DNA of 10,329 nt. Origin: CAVOJV01 sp963696325 (lineage in GTDB: Bacteria; Pseudomonadota; Gammaproteobacteria; Competibacterales; Competibacteraceae). A program made the translations under genes and the position numbers. Of the stretch, positions 6,975-10,329 are shown piece by piece. The first letter of the stretch is position 1. Each line of letters begins with the position of its first letter. Where the stretch lies: contig CAVOJV010000038.1 of the NCBI GenBank assembly GCA_963696325.1, forward strand, positions 1 to 10,329, written 5' to 3'. A model generated the notes under the pieces. That model saw only the letters and a list, made by a program, of their open reading frames with translations, did no database searches and was not told the origin of the DNA.

Positions 6975-7472
6975 TTACTTGGCTCGGGGACCACCACCAT
7001 GAAACCGGCGACTGGCAAAGAAATCATCCATAATGGTTTTTTGTTCCGGGCTGAGATCTTTGTACAGTTCATTGGCCGCCCCGGCCACGGCCTTCATCCC
7101 CGCCAAACGGTCTTCCATGAATTGAATCATCGTATTGAAATGCTCCACGGTGTTGGTCTTGGCCTGTGGCATGCGCTGCCAATGCTCAGCCATGGCTTGA
7201 TGTTGTGCCGTTTGAGCCGCGGTAAAGGCTTTCCAGGCCACTTCCTGATCAGGCGTGAGCTTCAGTTTCGTCCGTAATTCTTCCATTCGCTCCGCCCAGA
7301 ACGCCTGCATCTTTTGCATCCGCTGTTCGGGATCGCCCCGCATATGTCCCCTGGGTCCCATCCCCGGACCATCGCACCAACCCATCCCCGGCGCCGTGAA
7401 GGCAGCGGTAGTGGCCAGCCCCAGGCCCAGGGCGGCGATTGTCGCTAGCGTTAGCTTATGCATGTTTTTCAT
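6975..7472 (-). CDS. Spy/CpxP-family periplasmic chaperone (LTxxQ motif)
   Basis: This is a 165-residue exported protein of the Spy/CpxP family: small, helical, ATP-independent periplasmic chaperones and stress sensors. Residues 1-27 form a signal peptide (MHKLTLATIAALGLGLATTAAFTA). A Gly/Met-rich, possibly metal-binding stretch follows (GMGWCDGPGMGPRGHMRG, 29-46). The helical core (48-150) has the two family motifs, LTPDQ at 72-76 and LSPEQ at 140-144. The C-terminus FHGGGPRAK is short and basic. A good ribosome site (AGGAG, 7 bases before ATG) fixes the start at 7472. The gene is intact. Spy and CpxP are controlled by Cpx and Bae envelope-stress systems in enterobacteria, and a CpxR-like repeat lies about 90 bases upstream. 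It diverges from the arn-like cluster. Confidence 0.88.
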   Translation of the reverse strand: MKNMHKLTLATIAALGLGLATTAAFTAPGMGWCDGPGMGPRGHMRGDPEQRMQKMQAFWAERMEELRTKLKLTPDQEVAWKAFTAAQTAQHQAMAEHWQRMPQAKTNTVEHFNTMIQFMEDRLAGMKAVAGAANELYKDLSPEQKTIMDDFFASRRFHGGGPRAK

Positions 7473-7759
7473 GGTTGTTCTCCTGTACGGTTAATGTCTG
7501 TTCACAAAACTCATTAAACTCCGCGGATGTAACAGATGATTGTCTGATAACCGCCTTTTTGTAACGGTATGTAACACCTGGAACCGCATTGACTTTGCTA
7601 TTGACTATATTTTCGCCGGTTTGTTTGAGATAGTGCGCGATCTCACAATCTAGTGGCGACCGCGGGTGCCAGCACGGATATACTGCCACCGCCGGCCGTT
7701 CCTCGGCGGAATAGAAAACCTGTCTGCCTATCAGAAAAATATAAAGGAAGCATAACGTC
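7473..7759. other. Divergent promoter region between the Spy-like gene and the arn-like cluster
   Basis: About 290 bases, less GC-rich than its neighbours. It holds three GTAAC words (7529-7533, 7561-7565, 7571-7575). TATAAA at 7740-7745 overlaps the AAGGAAG ribosome site (7744-7750) of the next frame, so it is a poor promoter candidate for it. No clear -35/-10 pair was found by eye. A minus-strand open frame crosses it but lacks a ribosome site. Confidence 0.5.
7561..7575 (+). promoter_or_regulatory. CpxR-like direct repeat
   Basis: GTAAC-GGTAT-GTAAC is a 5-bp direct repeat with a 5-base spacer, close to the CpxR consensus GTAAA-N5-GTAAA. It lies about 90 bases upstream of the Spy/CpxP-like start, a sensible place for an activator. 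A third GTAAC is at 7529-7533, 32 bases (about three helical turns) away. CpxR control of spy and cpxP is known in E. coli; control here is inference. Confidence 0.35.
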
Positions 7760-7957
7760 TTGAGCACGCGATTCATGGTGCCGGTAGCGGTTGCAGCCGC
7801 TGTCGTCTGGTTCATGTTGCTCGGCTATCGCGACCTGGTCGAGCCTGACGAGGGTCGCTACGCTGAAATCCCGCGCGAAATGGTAGCCAGCGGTGATTGG
7901 CTGACGCCGCGGCCGCTGTTGCGTTCAGTGTCAGGCGGGCGCGGCCTGGCCCTATAG
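7760..7957 (+). pseudogene. arnT: N-terminal fragment of an ArnT-like aminoarabinose transferase
   Basis: ArnT-type (GT39) enzymes move an amino sugar from undecaprenyl phosphate to lipid A at the periplasmic face. Only the first 50 or so residues remain: a membrane helix (MVPVAVAAAVVWFMLLG) and the highly conserved first-loop motif RDLVEPDEGRYAEIPREMVASGDWLTPR, which includes the catalytic Asp region of the family. After TPR the frame runs into LLRSVSGGRGLAL and a TAG, without the expected FEKPPLxYW continuation. Complete proteins have about 500-600 residues, so more than 90% is gone. The tail before the stop may be the fused end of the gene after an internal deletion. The TTG start at 7760 follows AAGGAAG by 9 bases. 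It sits 17 bases upstream of the arnE-like gene. Confidence 0.75.
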
Positions 7958-7974
7958 CCGCGGGTGGTGAAACA

Positions 7975-8376
7975 ATGACATTCACGGCATTCGCGCTGAT
8001 CCTGATCGGCGTGCTCCTCAACGCCGTGGCGCAGCTCGCCCTGAAGGCGAGCGTGAGCGACATGGGGGCGATCGAACTGAGTTTGCACACCGCGATACCC
8101 ACGGCCGCGCACCTGTTGGGCGGACCGTGGTTGTGGATGGGGCTTACCTGCTACGGCGTCAGCGTGGTGGTATGGATCCTAGCCTTGTCCAGGGTCGATG
8201 TGAGTATCGCTTACCCCATGCTTTCGATTGGTTATGTGGTGAACGCGGTCGCCGCCTGGGGTTTGCTTGGCGAGGCATTGGGCCCAGGCCGACTTATCGG
8301 CATCGGAGTCATCATTGTTGGCGTATTCATTTTAGCGAGGTATGAAGAGTGCTGCCATTTACCCGCCCCACCATAG
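7975..8376 (+). CDS. ArnE-like SMR/DMT-superfamily flippase subunit
   Basis: This is a 133-residue inner-membrane protein with four hydrophobic segments, at about residues 3-23, 36-57, 62-85 and 96-118. It resembles the small multidrug resistance fold and especially ArnE/ArnF, which together are thought to flip undecaprenyl-phosphate-aminoarabinose to the periplasm. The first helix reads LIGVLLNAVAQLALKAS; the NAVAQLALK part parallels SVAGQLCQK of ArnE, and the Glu that couples protons in EmrE is replaced by Asn. The later helices hold SRVDVSIAYPMLSIGYVVNA and GEALGPGRLIGIGVIIVGVFILARYE. The ATG at 7975 is chosen because family sequence starts there; the ribosome site (GGTGGTG) is modest. Its last 28 bases overlap the aminotransferase start, giving an odd tail ECCHLPAPP. 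No separate ArnF partner is in the window. Confidence 0.75.
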   Translation: MTFTAFALILIGVLLNAVAQLALKASVSDMGAIELSLHTAIPTAAHLLGGPWLWMGLTCYGVSVVVWILALSRVDVSIAYPMLSIGYVVNAVAAWGLLGEALGPGRLIGIGVIIVGVFILARYEECCHLPAPP

Positions 8377-9457
8377 GCGAGGAAGAATTGCGGGCCGTGC
8401 GTGACGTGCTGGAGTCCGGCTGGATTACGACCGGCCCAAAGGCGCAGGCGCTGGAGCAGGCGCTCGCCGAGTACGTGGGCGGTGACGTGCGGATGCGCGT
8501 ATTCAATTCGGGCACCAGCGCATTGGAAGCGTCATTGCTGGCCGCGGGGATCGGCCCGGGAGACGAGGTGATCGTGCCGGCGATCAGCTTTGTGGCAACC
8601 GCCAATGTGGTGCTCCGGGTTGGGGGCCGACCGGTTTTCGTGGACGTGGATCTGCACAGCCGCAATCTCGATGCCAACAAGGTGGTGGCGGCGCTGACAC
8701 CGCGGACACGAGCGCTCATGCCGGTCCATTTCGCCGGGCTCGCCGTGGACTTGGACCCGCTTTATGCGCTGGCCGCCGAGCCGGGGGCTGCTGGTGATCA
8801 AGGACGCGGCCCACGCGATCGGGACCACGTACCAGGGGCGAAAAATCGGCGCCACGGGTAATCCGGTGTGCTTCAGCTTCCACCCCAATAAGAACATGAC
8901 CACGATTGAAGGCGGCGCGGTGGCCAGCAGTAACCCCGAGTTCATCAAACACCTCGAACGCATTCGCTTTCACGGTATCGAGCGCGACGCCGCCGGCAAC
9001 ATGGACGTCGCGGAGTGGGGCGGAAAAATGAACCTGCCCGATGTCGGCGCCGCGCTGGGGCTCGCCCAGCTTCCCAGACTCGATGGTTTCAATCAGCGGC
9101 GGCGGCAACTGGCGCAACGCTATCTGCACCGTCTCCGGGAAAACCAAGTGTTGTGCTGCCCGCGGACGGCGCCGGGCATAGCTGGCACCTGTTCTGCGTC
9201 GTGTGGACGACGCGGCCTTGGGACAAACGCGGGCGGCCATTCAATCTACACTGCGAGAGCAAGGGATCAATACCGGTATCCATTACCCGGCGATCCACGG
9301 GTTCTCGCTGTATCGTCGTCTTGGTTACGGGGTCGGGGACTTTCCGGTTGCGGAGCGAATCGGTGAGCATACGTTGACGCTACCATTGTTTCCCACGATG
9401 GCAGACGCAGACGTCGACCATGTCTGTGACGCATTATCGAGCGTTGTGTCCGGGTAA
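8349..9457 (+). pseudogene. arnB: ArnB-like DegT/DnrJ aminotransferase, three frameshifts
   Basis: ArnB converts UDP-4-ketopentose to UDP-4-amino-4-deoxy-L-arabinose, with PLP and glutamate. The first segment (8349 to about 8783) reads LPFTRPTIGEEEL...LESGWITTGPKAQALEQAL, VFNSGTSALEASL, PGDEVIVPAISFVATANVV and ALMPVHFAG, very close to ArnB. An extra G in GGGGG (8783-8787) moves the frame to LLVIKDAAHAIGT, FSFHPNKNMTTIEGG (the Lys of HPNKN is the expected PLP lysine) and HGIERDA. A missing base near 9147-9150 gives VVLPADGAGHSWHLFCV. Another near 9200 gives RVDDAALGQTRAAI, GINTGIHYPAIH and LPLFPTMADADVDHV to the TAA. The rejoined length is about 370 residues, normal for the family. GTG at 8349 follows GAGG at 8337-8340. 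All catalytic motifs survive, so loss is either recent or a sequence error. Confidence 0.88.
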
Positions 9458-9469
9458 GGCAGAGAAATA

Positions 9470-10329
9470 GTGGCACAAAGCAACCATAAGCCAATGGACT
9501 TACCTGAATTGTCTGTCGTCATACCGGTATACAACGAGCAGGCGGTCCTGCCCGCCTTGTTCGAACGGCTGTACCCGGCACTCGATAACTCGGTCGCTCC
9601 TATGAAGTCATTCTGGTTGACGATGGCAGTCGCGACCGTTCACCGCTGCTGTTGCGCGCCCAATATCAGGCGCGTCCGGACGTGACGCGTGTCGTGCTGT
9701 TGCGAGTCAATGCCGGGCAACATGGGGCGATTACCGCGGGTTTCCAGTACTCGCGCGGGCAGTATGTGATTACCCTGGACGCGGATTTACAGAATCCGCC
9801 GGAAGAAATATGCAAGCTGGTAGCCGAACTCGATAACGGCCACGACTATGTGGGGACCATCCGGCGCTCCCGCCACGACAGCCGGTGGCGACACTGGGCC
9901 TCGCTGGCCATGAACTGGCTGCGCGAACGCACTACCAATATTCACATGACGGATCAAGGCTGCATGTTCAGAGCCTATGATCGGGAGATTATCCGCGCCA
10001 TCCTGGATTCATGGGAATACCAGACCTTTATTCCCGCCCTGGCTTATACCTACGCCGGCAATCCTACCGAAGTCATTGTAGCGCATGAGGAGCGCGCTGC
10101 CGGTGAGTCAAAGTACTCGCTGTTCAAGCTGATACATCTCAATTTCGATCTCATGACCAGCTTTTCCATCGTGCCGCTGCAGATCTTTTCGCTGATCGGG
10201 ATGGGTATCGCCGTCATATCCTTGGCGTTTGTCGCCTATCTCCTCGCTCGCCGGTTTTTCGTTGGCCCCGAGGTGGAGGGCGTATTTACCTTATTCGCCA
10301 TTGCCTTTTTTCTGATCGGAATCCCTGCT
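9470..10329 (+). CDS. arnC: ArnC-like undecaprenyl-phosphate glycosyltransferase, one frameshift, runs off the window
   Basis: ArnC is a GT2 enzyme that transfers the (formylated) 4-amino sugar from its UDP form to undecaprenyl phosphate at the inner membrane. The first segment reads LPELSVVIPVYNEQAVLPALFERL. A missing base near 9588 shifts the frame; restoring it gives LGRSYEVILVDDGSRDRS, where ArnC has a near-identical stretch. From 9601 to the window end the frame is open: NAGQHGAITAGF, ITLDADLQNPPEEI (DxD motif), QGCMFRAYDREIIRAIL, and GESKYSLFKLI just before the membrane helices (IVPLQIFSLIGMGIAVISLAFVAYLL, then FTLFAIAFFLIGIPA). About 290 residues are in the window; E. coli ArnC has 322, so only the end is missing. 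Start is GTG 9470 or ATG 9494; the gene follows arnB by 12 bases. Confidence 0.85.

Noticed and set aside
7456..7815. Minus-strand frame up to 119 codons covering the Spy/arn divergent region
   Set aside because: An internal Met at 7776 gives a hydrophobic N-terminus (VLKTLCFLYIFLIG), but there is no ribosome site, it is antisense to the arnT head, overlaps the Spy-like start and fills the needed promoter region. A true small gene is not excluded.
1..10329. CRISPR array, tRNA, rRNA, toxin-antitoxin pair or defence system
   Set aside because: No regularly spaced direct repeats, tRNA-like cloverleaf or rRNA sequence was seen, and no coding frame matches a defence family.

Overview
The window looks like chromosomal DNA of a GC-rich (roughly 58-60% by eye) gammaproteobacterium. 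The three-domain phosphate acetyltransferase, the arn-type lipid A modification genes and the Spy/CpxP-like periplasmic chaperone all fit that group. No rRNA, tRNA or phage gene fixes the genus.

Left third, minus strand (42-4457). From upstream to downstream this holds an intact SLC13-type anion permease with two RCK_C domains (2613-4457), a short decayed C-terminal remnant of an SDR/FabI-like enoyl reductase (about 2464-2600), a 47-residue predicted lipoprotein (2281-2424), and pta (42-2217). The pta gene is broken by one inserted base at 1835-1837. Its ribosome binding site is spaced for an ATT codon rather than a normal start. Between the permease and the next gene is a divergent gap of about 530 bases with a REP-like hairpin and a small palindrome.

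Middle (4987-6970). A secreted SYLF/Ysc84-family protein (4987-5679) is followed by a defective IS110/IS1111-type insertion sequence. The element is bounded by a 14-bp inverted repeat (5707-5720 and 6750-6763). It keeps the DEDD half of its transposase but has lost the C-terminal half. Its right-end non-coding stretch, where IS1111-group elements encode their guide RNA, is partly retained. A low-confidence coding remnant (6839-6970, minus) follows.

Right third (6975-10329). A Spy/CpxP-like chaperone (minus) diverges from a compact plus-strand cluster resembling the arn (pmr) locus for 4-amino-4-deoxy-L-arabinose addition to lipid A. The cluster holds a collapsed arnT N-terminal fragment, an ArnE-like four-helix flippase subunit, an ArnB-like DegT aminotransferase with three frameshifts, and an ArnC-like glycosyltransferase with one frameshift that runs off the window. 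ArnB would make the amino sugar nucleotide, ArnC would load the sugar on undecaprenyl phosphate, ArnE (with ArnF) would flip it, and ArnT would transfer it to lipid A. A GTAAC-N5-GTAAC direct repeat resembling a CpxR box lies between the chaperone and the cluster.

The main theme is breakage: five single-base frame changes in pta, arnB and arnC, with conserved sequence intact on both sides, plus genuine losses in arnT, the fabI-like remnant and the IS transposase. The single-base events could be recent decay or consensus errors in the source sequence. I found no CRISPR array and no clearly novel multi-gene system.
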